A stretch of 64,000 bases of DNA from Syntrophales bacterium (lineage in GTDB: Bacteria; Desulfobacterota; Syntrophia; Syntrophales; PHBD01). Each line of letters starts with the position of its first letter. Position 1 is the stretch's first letter. The position numbers and the translations under genes were made by a program. Shown here piece after piece: positions 43,101 to 50,818 of this stretch. The DNA is taken from NCBI GenBank assembly GCA_035363115.1, contig DAOSEM010000001.1:744001-808000 (forward strand), given 5' to 3'. The notes below the pieces were generated by a model. That model worked only from the letters and a program-made list of their open reading frames with translations. It was not told the origin of the DNA and did no database searches.

Positions 43101-44328
43101 AAACCTCGACAAGGCCGCCATCGCCGGCCTGTGCCCCCCCGCGCGCCAGGATGCTGCCCGCATAGGAGGTGTCGCCGTCGGACCACACGATCACTTCGCC
43201 GCCGCTTCCCCGGCTCAGGGCGCTGGCATTGAGGGTTGCCCCGGCATCGATGAGTGTGGTCCGGGAACGATACGTATCCCCGTTCCCCCGATAGGCGCCG
43301 CCGATCTGAAGTGTACCGCCACCGTAGAGGCCGCTCGCATCGAGTTCAGCCGTGGGAAAAAGATGAACCTGGCTGCCCAGGACCTCGATCTGTCCGCCCG
43401 TGGTTCCCCTGGCGCTCATGCCTCCGCTTACATCCGCACTGCCGCCCCGGGCCAGCAGAAGAATACGGCCACCCTCCTGCACGGCACTGTCGGCAAGAAT
43501 CGTTCCGCTCATGTTGATGAGGCTGTCCAGAACACCTTTGGCCGCATCGGCGGTCACCAGCACGGCCTGGCCGCTTCCGACATCGATGACGCCGGCTTGC
43601 GTGATCAGGCTCTTGATCGGCAGCCCCTGCATATCCTTCAGCTGGGTCAGGCTGGAATCCGTCAGTGCCAGGTTGATCAGTCCATCACCATAGAGGTCGA
43701 TGGTAAAGGTGTCCGCCGCCCCCAGGATAACCTTGCCCAGCCGGGCCTGAATCACGCCGTCATTGCGCACGTGGGGGGCCACCAGCGCGACCAGTCCGCC
43801 CGCCGCGGCGGTGATGCTGCCGGAATTGACGATTCCCGCACCGGGACTGCCCGGCTGGTCGAACACGAGCCTGCCCTGCATAAAGTTGTCGTTGCTTATG
43901 TTCGCTGTGCTCGCGATGAGACTGCCGACGTTGATCTGGGCGCCCTGGCCGAAGATGATGCCGTTCGGGTTGATCAGGAGCACCTGGCCGTTGGCGTCCA
44001 TGCGGCCGAAAATGAGTGAGACCTGGCCTCCCGTGACGCGATTGAGGATCGAGGAACTTGTGGAGGGCTGGGCGAACCGGACCTGTTCGTTCGGTTGGAT
44101 TCCGAAACTGCGCCAGTCGATGATGGCCCGCGGACTGCTCTGCTGGATCAGGGTGGTGCTGCCCTGCCCGATGATCTGGGCACTTCCGGCACGAACGATA
44201 CCGCCTTCCGGGGCGGCCTGGGAGACAGGGACGATCCCGGCAGTGGATAAGCATGCCAGCAGGGTAAAATACAGAAATGGAAAACGTCCCCGACCAATGG
44301 GTCCCCTCGAAGATCGATGCTTTTTCAT
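40129..44328 (-). CDS. TpsA: filamentous haemagglutinin-type exoprotein
   Basis: This 1399-aa secreted beta-helix protein of a two-partner system has a signal peptide (about 1-39, cleaved near SQA-AP) and a TPS secretion domain (about 40-290) with WRSFGI and NPNG at 120-123. A long repetitive beta-helical body rich in G, S, T, N, V and I follows. The last 90 residues are different: Pro-rich, then very acidic (EEEGAAEDEEQEEEKRK). The ATG at 44328 follows GAGGG by 7 nt. It lies 40 nt after its transporter gene. Role (adhesin, effector or scaffold) cannot be read; I see no toxin domain. Confidence 0.92.
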   Translation of the reverse strand: MKKHRSSRGPIGRGRFPFLYFTLLACLSTAGIVPVSQAAPEGGIVRAGSAQIIGQGSTTLIQQSSPRAIIDWRSFGIQPNEQVRFAQPSTSSSILNRVTGGQVSLIFGRMDANGQVLLINPNGIIFGQGAQINVGSLIASTANISNDNFMQGRLVFDQPGSPGAGIVNSGSITAAAGGLVALVAPHVRNDGVIQARLGKVILGAADTFTIDLYGDGLINLALTDSSLTQLKDMQGLPIKSLITQAGVIDVGSGQAVLVTADAAKGVLDSLINMSGTILADSAVQEGGRILLLARGGSADVSGGMSARGTTGGQIEVLGSQVHLFPTAELDASGLYGGGTLQIGGAYRGNGDTYRSRTTLIDAGATLNASALSRGSGGEVIVWSDGDTSYAGSILARGGAQAGDGGLVEVSGRQGLSFNGLVDAGAAYGNAGSLLLDPYDFTIGITEATLIDRVLRTGTSTFVSASNNINVNYAIDGRGRYQGGGLTLSAGNSININEYIVTNSGAINLYAGTGSINLAPGKVVYAGWAPITVQSGADLYNAPYLTAGPLTLISTQGSVYINQGIDSSIGNLFIRAARDVVVNQPIVSMNDGNSVDISAGSVIRVNAQIDGRPALGSNPNGAVTMVAGQDIYLYRSILAQTINLTAGLGTIYAPTMKTDVTLDADGIPIGNGLFAGNGAISVTAGSDLSSGIYVTTGPVSIRSTGGHVNIDTKLAEILGNVTIRSDVGSVNVGEEIANIRSGSNLAITAGADVNLNRQIDALDDTNPRSIVPVPGGAVTFTAGNSINLSKDLVTYNGPVNMTATTGTLNIGWDAVNDRTNRVQAGNAPITVTTGGDLSTGPAPPATFPRNAVLYPTAWDNVVGELKRYVAFGTTGKLSLTSTGGNVTVDAPIPDTTGEVALTAGNAILVKHKVFNNGQPITLTAGPGGITVYNTNDSYGLGVEDTPAIATSGTLTLRAEGDISAGGKGIVSMGKLTIDTRSRLLGGSVFQNWHYRPNEIELIADLGINSFYAGFSPKITATSSSGAIYLGVDQPGQLIINAPSPTAGDVFTGGWLGANVTINAGRDINLSNVSPSGVLKLTAGRDANLNTFEVFSLDVAAVGNIHFVGAVTVPFCTNCATVWIDGGDLKAVSTGGSINFGSAALYSSVYIGNGKNFLLDAYGDVELGILQTFGPVSITAQTGNITLRNDIGPPIPVIDPGGIGVASLLLDAGSNIIMQGAKAAGTVTITAGGSLTPAKGIFSGTANGVTISTGGTALEKRTAGDVLWPAPFSFNGTSFGDIVLDVQQPLNPPGSVLPAITPGPAVSPPGLPGALTALPAQPPGMVNVSGSGTPGSSGSAEGTEQKIDPLQATGSGVLSEIIPGEEEGAAEDEEQEEEKRKTQIKLSGGRGAGQSTDFGWR

Positions 44329-44368
44329 CACAAATCCCTCTTGCCCGATCGGATGTCACCGACCCGCT

Positions 44369-46255
44369 TTAAAAACGTATGGATCCTCCCGCATAGACTC
44401 TCGCGTTCCGGTTCCCTTCTGCGGTAACATCACGCGTCAGCGGCTTGGCCAACTCGGCGAAGCAGGTTACATGCTTCCCCAGGTACATCCTCAGGCCCAT
44501 CCCCGCGGAGGCGGCGGATTCCGAGCGATCAAGTTCCCCCGGCGATCGCTGAAAGACAATGCCGGCGTCGTAGAAGGCATATCCGCTATAGGTAAATGCA
44601 AAACCGACGGGCAGTGCGTTCGTGTAACGCAGCTCCACCTTTCCCGCGATGCCGTGATCTCCCACGAGTTCCGATGGATCATAACCGCGTCCGAAGTGTT
44701 CGCCGCCGAAACTGTAGAGCTCGGAAGACAGGAGATCGGTCCACGCATACTGGGCATTCACGGCGGCGAGAATGGACCAGTGCGATGACAGGGACTGCAG
44801 GCGTGCCGCATAGAGTGTTGTCTTGGTAAAATCGACGCGACCGTTGTAGCGGGAGAGCATCGGATCGCCATTGCCGGAAGAACCGAGCGCGTTGATTCCC
44901 TGGCTCAGTTCCACATCAAGGAGGCTGATTCCGTTCCAGGAGTCGGACCGGTCGTACGTTGCCCCGAGCCGGGCGGCCCGGATGCGGTCGCGCGTGTCTT
45001 CGACGTCGAAGATTTTGGTTTCCCCGTCATGGGCCGTCAGGCCGGCCCGCAGGAACAGGTTCTGGGACCGGCTTCGAATCAGCGGGTAGCTGTATGACAG
45101 CGCGGCGGTTCGTGAGGACGTCTCGAGATTCAGCGGGATGAACAACATCTCCTTCGGCTCGGCTTCGACGGCGGAAAACATCAGACTCAGCCGGCCTCCA
45201 TCCAAACCGATCCTTTCTTCATGGGCAAGGGACGCAAATGTCAGCTTCTTGTCGCCGCTGCTGACCACCCTGAGAGTCGTGTTTTCCTGCAAGCCCAGCA
45301 GGGAGTTTATCACCGCGTCACCAGAGATTCTGATTGGTCCCAGTGATTCACCGCCCCGGTTGTCCACCGACAGTCCCCCCTGAATCTTCTGCTGTGTAAA
45401 CTGAATCGTTAGTTCAGAGGCACCCGGTTCGTTTTGAGAAGGCTGAATGGTCGCGCTTGCGAAGGCTCCCGGGAGATCGTTCATCAGGAGCAGATAGCGT
45501 TCCAGCACTCTATTTCGCAGGGGCCGACAATTCCTGATCTCTTCGGCGTAACGATCCACAAGCTTCCGCCGGTCACCCTCCACCCCTTCGACGGTCACAC
45601 GGGCGATGTAACCCTCGATGGCCCTCAAATGTACGACCCCTTGCTCGATCGACTGTGCCGGAACGACAACCTGAGACAGGATGTAGCCGTCATTGCGGTA
45701 TTTTGCCGTCAGTTCCGCGGCGATTTGATAGATATCCGAGAGGGAGACCTCCTTACCCAGGTGCTGCCGGTGGGGGGACAAAAGCTTATGCTCAGGATAG
45801 ACCGTCGAACCCTCGATCATCAGCTTTGTCAGTTCGAACCGAATGCCTTTGGCATTTACCGGCACCGGCTGGCCTGGTTCGGGGACAACGAGGGGGGCTG
45901 GCTGCTTCGCACGAAACTCTGGCTCCGGTTTGAACTGCTGCTCGATTTGCCCCGGCTGGACAGGCCCCGGCACCTCGGCTGCCTGCGCGGTTCTGCCGCA
46001 GAGGAGCACCAGTCCCCAAGCAGTGAGTATGCAGGCGATTACAGGAAGAACAGAATGGAGGCGATTGCCGTTCTTGTGCTTGCTCGCTGATACGGGTTTG
46101 ACAGGACGCTGCGGATCCGTTCCGCTCTTCACGGGAAATACAGCAGGCAAAAGGGAGGCGAGGATGCGCGCGGTAATCAGGACAGGGCTGAAAACCCGAG
46201 TAGAGAAGGAAATGGAATGATGCACGATGAGAATTGAAGAAAATCCGGCAGACAT
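44369..46255 (-). CDS. TpsB: ShlB/FhaC-type outer-membrane transporter
   Basis: This 628-aa protein secretes the adjacent TpsA across the outer membrane. It has POTRA-type modules (about 125-290, with IRFELTKLMIEGSTVYPEH and a following VRVTVEG-like strand) and a C-terminal 16-strand barrel region ending in aromatic IRF. The export signal LLCGRTAQA-AE lies about 90 residues after the chosen ATG at 46255 (AAGGA upstream), making an unusually long leader; a non-ATG start nearer the signal is possible. First gene of the operon. Confidence 0.9.
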   Translation of the reverse strand: MSAGFSSILIVHHSISFSTRVFSPVLITARILASLLPAVFPVKSGTDPQRPVKPVSASKHKNGNRLHSVLPVIACILTAWGLVLLCGRTAQAAEVPGPVQPGQIEQQFKPEPEFRAKQPAPLVVPEPGQPVPVNAKGIRFELTKLMIEGSTVYPEHKLLSPHRQHLGKEVSLSDIYQIAAELTAKYRNDGYILSQVVVPAQSIEQGVVHLRAIEGYIARVTVEGVEGDRRKLVDRYAEEIRNCRPLRNRVLERYLLLMNDLPGAFASATIQPSQNEPGASELTIQFTQQKIQGGLSVDNRGGESLGPIRISGDAVINSLLGLQENTTLRVVSSGDKKLTFASLAHEERIGLDGGRLSLMFSAVEAEPKEMLFIPLNLETSSRTAALSYSYPLIRSRSQNLFLRAGLTAHDGETKIFDVEDTRDRIRAARLGATYDRSDSWNGISLLDVELSQGINALGSSGNGDPMLSRYNGRVDFTKTTLYAARLQSLSSHWSILAAVNAQYAWTDLLSSELYSFGGEHFGRGYDPSELVGDHGIAGKVELRYTNALPVGFAFTYSGYAFYDAGIVFQRSPGELDRSESAASAGMGLRMYLGKHVTCFAELAKPLTRDVTAEGNRNARVYAGGSIRF

Positions 46256-46388
46256 GTGGAGATCCTTTTTCGTTCCATTGCGGCTTGCCCATCCGTCACA
46301 AGAATCCACGTAACGCCAGTTCTTGGCAACGCCTTGTGAAGATCTCTACACGCCTTTTCTAGGCTTCTATAGAGAGGCTTGGTATTTA

Positions 46389-46416
46389 AATATGAAATAG
46401 CGATTCGTCCTGTCAA
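46389..46416 (-). promoter_or_regulatory. Candidate sigma-70 promoter of the exoprotein operon
   Basis: On the minus strand a consensus TTGACA (complement of 46411-46416) is followed 16 nt later by CATATT (complement of 46389-46394). Transcription would start about 125 nt before tpsB. The -10 is weak and regulated activation is possible. Confidence 0.4.
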
Positions 46417-46614
46417 TCTGTCATGATTGGCATAGCCGCCGCTGCGCTTACACGGAGCACTCAGGCAGCTCCTGTGAGAGAGGCCCGGGTGCCGATTGAG
46501 CGATGATATATAGGGATGCAACACTACCGATGTTGCACCGGGCGTATCCGGAGAGAGCATCTGCCCATGTCATGAACGATTCAAAGGGATTTGGCGGGTG
46601 GCAATGCAATGCCG

Positions 46615-46650
46615 AAAAAGAAAAGGGTCGCAGACCGTAATCTGCAACCC
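46615..46650 (-). terminator. Intrinsic terminator of tRNA-Gln
   Basis: On the minus strand GGGTTGCAGAT and GTCTGCGACCC form a hairpin (46625-46650) followed by CTTTTCTTTTT, 15 nt past the tRNA CCA end. The 36-nt block is repeated at 34490-34525 with two mismatches. Confidence 0.8.
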
Positions 46651-46664
46651 CTTTTGATATTCTA

Positions 46665-46738
46665 TGGCTGGGGGACGTGGATTCGAACCACGATTCACGG
46701 AGTCAGAGTCCGTTGTCCTGCCGTTGAACGATCCCCCA
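46665..46738 (-). tRNA. tRNA-Gln (anticodon CUG)
   Basis: A 74-nt cloverleaf is readable on the minus strand: acceptor start TGGGGGA, D-arm, anticodon loop CTCTGAC with anticodon CTG, T-loop GGTTCGAATCC, and CCA encoded at the 3' end. It reads CAG codons. It has its own strong promoter and terminator. It lies next to the exoprotein operon and may be the insertion point of that region. Confidence 0.95.
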
Positions 46739-46757
46739 TCTCTTGAAAGCGTCTGGT

Positions 46758-46786
46758 GATATAAAGCGGTCGTTTCCTCCTGTCAA
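46758..46786 (-). promoter_or_regulatory. Sigma-70 promoter of tRNA-Gln
   Basis: On the minus strand consensus TTGACA (complement of 46781-46786) and TATATC (complement of 46758-46763) are 17 nt apart, about 20 nt before the tRNA. Confidence 0.75.
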
Positions 46787-46859
46787 CAGATTTCTCCGCC
46801 GGCCGGGAGGCCCTGCGGATGCCGTCATTCATCATGCCGCCGTCGCGGGAGGCGGGGGC

Positions 46860-47354
46860 TCAGCCGCGGGGTCGCTTTCCATCTGCCTTCCCATCCAGGA
46901 ACTTCGGCGGCAGTGGCGGCGCACCGGCCAGGCCGAATCCGGGAAGGACGATCAGGCCCGAGGTTCCGTGGGCGACGATCCGGCCCGCGGCGTCCTTCAT
47001 GGCCGCCTCCGCGAGCCCAAGGGTCTTGCCCATCCGGATGCACCGTCCCTCGGCGGTGAGCTTTCCCGTCTGGACCGGGGCCAGGTAGTTGACCTTCAGG
47101 TCCACCGTCGTGATGCCCACCCCCTCCTCCAGTTCGCAGAAGGCGGACCAGTAGGTCGCCGTGTCGATGACGGAGGCGAAGACGCCGCCGTGGACGTACC
47201 CGAAGGCCTGGATGTGCTCCGGCTTGATCTCGATGTCCAGGACGGCGTACCCGATGCCGAGCTTCCGGATCGCCATGGAGAGATGCCGGAAATAGGGGCA
47301 CCCGTTGGCGTGCCTGCGGACGGCCCGGACATAGGCCGGATTCAGCTTCTTCAT
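46860..47354 (-). CDS. PaaI-type hotdog-fold thioesterase
   Basis: This 164-aa hotdog protein resembles PaaI-like acyl-CoA thioesterases, with the active helix region YVHGGVFASVIDTA and a strand-rich remainder. It would hydrolyse an acyl- or aryl-CoA ester, possibly to rescue CoA. The ATG at 47354 follows GGGGAGG by 7 nt. It lies 20 nt downstream of the sigma-54 activator gene, so the two are cotranscribed and may share a signal molecule. Confidence 0.85.
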   Translation of the reverse strand: MKKLNPAYVRAVRRHANGCPYFRHLSMAIRKLGIGYAVLDIEIKPEHIQAFGYVHGGVFASVIDTATYWSAFCELEEGVGITTVDLKVNYLAPVQTGKLTAEGRCIRMGKTLGLAEAAMKDAAGRIVAHGTSGLIVLPGFGLAGAPPLPPKFLDGKADGKRPRG

Positions 47355-47374
47355 GGGATTCCTCCCCGGGTTCA

Positions 47375-50300
47375 TCACTCGCTCCTGGAGGGACTGCGCT
47401 CCAGGGTGATTCCCAGCTTCTTCATCCGGTTGATAAGGGTCGTCCTCTTCAGTCCCAGGAGGGCCGCGGCGCCGTCTGTTCCGCCGATCTTCCCCCGGGT
47501 CGCCTTCAGGGACTGGAGGATGTGGAGGCGCTCCATTTCCTGGAGGGGAAGGGGCTCATCGCCCGCCGTTGCCGGGATTGCACCCGCCGCCAGCTCGGGG
47601 AAGCGGATCCTCGATCCTCCGAGGATCACGGCCCGCTCCACCATGTTTGCCAGCTCCCGGATATTTCCGGGCCAGGGGTAGTCCTTCAGCGCCTGCATCT
47701 CCGCCTCGGGGATCCCGACATAGGGCCGGTTGTACTGGGTGGAAAAGAGTTTGAGGAAATGGCCCGCCAACAGGGGGATGTCCTCCTTGCGCTGCCTAAG
47801 CGGCGGTACCGGGATGGGGAAGACGTTCAGCCGGTAGAAGAGGTCGTCCCGGAAGCGTCCTTTCTCGACCTCCTTCTGCAGGTTCTTGTTGGTGGCGGTG
47901 ATGAGCCGGAAGTCCGAGAAGAGAAGCCGGGTTCCTCCCACGCGCTGGAACTCCTTCTCCTGGAGGATCCGAAGCAGCCGGCTCTGGGTCGACGGGGGCA
48001 GCTCCGACACCTCGTCGAGAAAAATGGTGCCGTTGTGGGCGAGTTCGAAGCGGCCGGCCTTCATCTTGATGGCGCCGGTGAAGGCCCCTTTCTCGTGACC
48101 GAAGAGCTCGCTGTCGATGAGGCTCTCCGGCAGGGCGGCGCAGTTGACGCGGATAAATGGCCCATTCTGGCGGGGGCTTTCCCGGTGAATGGCCCGGGCG
48201 ATCAGCTCCTTTCCCACACCGGTTTCACCGTGGATGAGAACGGTGGATACCGTGGGAGCGACCTTGGCAATGAGGCGATGGATCCGGACGATGACCTCGC
48301 TCGTGCCGATGATGTCGCCGAAGGGACGGAATTCCTCCGTCTCTTCACGATAGTACACGTTCTCCTGGAGCAGGCGGTCGTTGAGGCGGGCGATCTCGTC
48401 ATAGGCCTGGGCCCGGTCGATGGAAACGGCGATCTGCGAGGCCAGGGCGGAGAGGAGCTTCAGGCGGCCGGCGCTGATGTCGAAGGAGAAGAAGCGGCTG
48501 TCCTGATAGAGGGCGCCGATGACGTTCTTGCCGAGGGTCAGCGGCGTGATGATGACCCGGCGGAAGTCGATGGCGTCGGGTCCGCTCACGTCGTACTGCA
48601 TGATGTGTCCCCCGGAGTCCTCCGTGGCGATGCGGATCCGCTGGATCGTGTCGCCGAACCGCTCGTCCCGGAGGGTCTCCTGCGACAGGTTCCGGGAGGC
48701 CACCATGTTGAGATCCCGGGGATCCTTTCCCCGGATGAAGATGGCCGCCCGCTCCGCCCCGGTGAGCCGGGTGAGGGAGGTGATGACATTGGTAAGGAGC
48801 TGCTCGAGGCTCTTCTGGCTGGTCAGGGCCTCTCCCATCTCGACCACCAGGTCGAACAGGCGGTCCTTTTCACTGATGTCTTCCTGGGTGAGGAGAGGGA
48901 AGAGGTCCCGGGGAAAGACGTCCCGGGCGACTGCTTTCGCAACCTCCCAGGCCTTGGCGGCATACGTTTCGGCCATTCTCCAGTTGTTCGTCTGCAGGAA
49001 GAGCCGGGTCAGGGTGATGCGCAGCTTTGCCAGCTCCAGGACGGCCCCCAGCTCCCCGAGGGATTTTTCGATTTCCAGGAGCTCGCTGATTTTCTCCACC
49101 GGGGCCGTGCCCCGCTCGATCAGGAGGATCTGGCGATGCCGGATGATGCTGTACAGGAAGGGATTTACATGGTCCTTGCCGAGGGAATAGAGGAAATTGA
49201 ACACCGGCTCCAGCGACACGGGCGACCGTCCCTTGCGGTGGAGCACGTAACCGGCCTCGAAGACGTGGGGGCTGTTGAGGGTATGGTACCAGCTCGATTT
49301 GCGGAGTTTCCAGAGGCTTGTGAAATGCTCCGCCGCCGCATCGAGGTCGCCTTCCAGGCAGGCGATGTTCGACAGGCCGATACCGGCCATCACCTCCGCC
49401 ATGGGGATGCCCTCGCGGCCGGCGACCTCCAGGGCCATGTCGAAATAGGTCCGGCTGTTCTTGAGCTGGCGGATCTCCAGGAAGATCACTCCCGTCGTGG
49501 CAAGCGCCACGGACAGGAGAGGCCCGTTCTCCGATTTTTTGGACAGCTGCTGAATGGCCTCGGTGATCCCCAGCCCCCGCTGGGGCATGCCCACCTGGGT
49601 ATAGCAGAGGGCCAGGTGGAGGGCGATCAGTTGGGAGAAGTCGTCCGCCGCCACCGTGTCCAGTTCTCCCAGGGAATCCTCGTAAGCCTGCACGGCCCCG
49701 TTCAGGTCGCCCCGGATCCAGGACGACAGGGCCTGGAGCTGTAGTCCCCGGCGGTACAGGGCGTTCTTTTCCCCCTTGTCGATCATGCTCCAGCCGGTAT
49801 CGAAGTGTTCCACCGCCCGCTCATGCTGGAAGGCCATCCAGAAGTTTTGGCCGATGAGCAGATGCAGGGAGGCCAGGGCCTGAAGATCCCCCTGTTTCGT
49901 GGCTGCATCCATGGCCGTGGACAAGAACATGTTGATTTTCTTCAGATTGGGGTGAAACAGGGACAGCGAGGCCCGCCGCTCGATGGCCTGAACCAGGATC
50001 CGGCTCAGCTCCGGGGGGAGATCTCCTCCCGCTTCCCTGGCGCTGGACTCGACATATTCAAGAATGCAGTCGTAGAGTTCGACGGCGGAGGAGATCTTGT
50101 GGTTCTCCTCCTCGTGAAGCGCCGCCAGGAAGATGCCCTCCAGGTCGTCATTCCGGATGCCGGCCTGAATACAGAGCCTGGCCGTCCCGAGGAGGCTTTC
50201 GGTGGTTCCGGGCAGGTTCCGCCGGAGCATGTCGGCCGCGGAGCGGCAATACTGATGCCAGAGGGAAGGGGTCACCCGGGATGCCAGCTCTTCCCTGGGA

Positions 50301-50521
50301 AGCTTCCGGGTCCAGCCGTAAATCCCCGGCTGACCGTCCTGCTCGGCGATCCATTGCTGGCTTTCGAGAAACCGGATGGTGGACAGGAGTTTCGAGGGCG
50401 GTATGTCCTCCAGGCCCGAGAACCAGTCAATCGAAAAGCTGTCGGTGAATGGCAGGAAGCGGAAGAGCAGATCCTGCTGCTCTGTGGAGATCTTCTGAAA
50501 AAGTGGATCATTGCGAGACAT
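47375..50521 (-). CDS. TPR-GAF sigma-54-dependent transcription activator
   Basis: This 1048-aa regulator has a long TPR-like helical region (about 150-560), a GAF domain (about 570-720), a AAA+ sigma-54 activation domain from about 740 with Walker A GETGVGKE (from residue 764) and GAFTGA, and a C-terminal Fis-type helix-turn-helix (about 1005-1048). It lacks a receiver, so it is controlled by ligand binding to GAF or by protein contacts with the TPR part, not by phosphorylation. The start at 50521 follows CAGGAGA. It is divergent from the acyl-CoA dehydrogenase operon, whose promoter is of the sigma-54 type. Confidence 0.93.
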   Translation of the reverse strand: MSRNDPLFQKISTEQQDLLFRFLPFTDSFSIDWFSGLEDIPPSKLLSTIRFLESQQWIAEQDGQPGIYGWTRKLPREELASRVTPSLWHQYCRSAADMLRRNLPGTTESLLGTARLCIQAGIRNDDLEGIFLAALHEEENHKISSAVELYDCILEYVESSAREAGGDLPPELSRILVQAIERRASLSLFHPNLKKINMFLSTAMDAATKQGDLQALASLHLLIGQNFWMAFQHERAVEHFDTGWSMIDKGEKNALYRRGLQLQALSSWIRGDLNGAVQAYEDSLGELDTVAADDFSQLIALHLALCYTQVGMPQRGLGITEAIQQLSKKSENGPLLSVALATTGVIFLEIRQLKNSRTYFDMALEVAGREGIPMAEVMAGIGLSNIACLEGDLDAAAEHFTSLWKLRKSSWYHTLNSPHVFEAGYVLHRKGRSPVSLEPVFNFLYSLGKDHVNPFLYSIIRHRQILLIERGTAPVEKISELLEIEKSLGELGAVLELAKLRITLTRLFLQTNNWRMAETYAAKAWEVAKAVARDVFPRDLFPLLTQEDISEKDRLFDLVVEMGEALTSQKSLEQLLTNVITSLTRLTGAERAAIFIRGKDPRDLNMVASRNLSQETLRDERFGDTIQRIRIATEDSGGHIMQYDVSGPDAIDFRRVIITPLTLGKNVIGALYQDSRFFSFDISAGRLKLLSALASQIAVSIDRAQAYDEIARLNDRLLQENVYYREETEEFRPFGDIIGTSEVIVRIHRLIAKVAPTVSTVLIHGETGVGKELIARAIHRESPRQNGPFIRVNCAALPESLIDSELFGHEKGAFTGAIKMKAGRFELAHNGTIFLDEVSELPPSTQSRLLRILQEKEFQRVGGTRLLFSDFRLITATNKNLQKEVEKGRFRDDLFYRLNVFPIPVPPLRQRKEDIPLLAGHFLKLFSTQYNRPYVGIPEAEMQALKDYPWPGNIRELANMVERAVILGGSRIRFPELAAGAIPATAGDEPLPLQEMERLHILQSLKATRGKIGGTDGAAALLGLKRTTLINRMKKLGITLERSPSRSE

Positions 50522-50686
50522 GGCCGGTTCTCCTGATTTTGAGGGGAAGCATGAATACCCGGAAAGGGGGTCATGCGGCCGACGCCCGAAGCCGGCGGCA
50601 TCGTAGCGGAAGACCGCCGGGCTGTCAACCTTTGTGTCCACATGCGAGCAACTGACCGAATAGCGACTGTCAAGGCTGTGCCGATA

Positions 50687-50700
50687 TTTGTTGCGACAAA
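50687..50700. promoter_or_regulatory. Candidate upstream activator site
   Basis: TTTGTTGCGACAAA is a short perfect dyad (TTTGT/ACAAA) about 45 nt upstream of the -24 element at 50743. It is closer than most enhancer sites, but is the only clean dyad in the divergent region. Confidence 0.35.
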
Positions 50701-50742
50701 CACAACATTTCAATATCACTGGAATATCTGTCGAAATGTGCG

Positions 50743-50758
50743 TGGCATCCTTTGTGCA
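50743..50758 (+). promoter_or_regulatory. Sigma-54 (-24/-12) promoter of the dehydrogenase-thiolase operon
   Basis: TGGCATCCTTTGTGCA has GG at 50744-50745 and GC at 50756-50757 with 10 nt between. Transcription would start near 50770, 50 nt before the ATG at 50819. A sigma-54 activator gene is encoded divergently next to it. Confidence 0.7.
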
Positions 50759-50818
50759 AATCAAAAATAGGATGAACGGATACCCTCATAACAAGGAGGG
50801 CCGTGAAAGGAGGGGTCG

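Noticed and set aside
41000..44000. Long plus-strand open frames opposite tpsA (for example 40822-42789)
   Set aside because: They are mirror frames of a repetitive high-GC gene; tpsA has the signal peptide, TPS domain and operon context.
46177..46560. Minus-strand open frame upstream of and overlapping tpsB
   Set aside because: Composition is not protein-like, it covers the likely promoter, and it has no ribosome-binding site.
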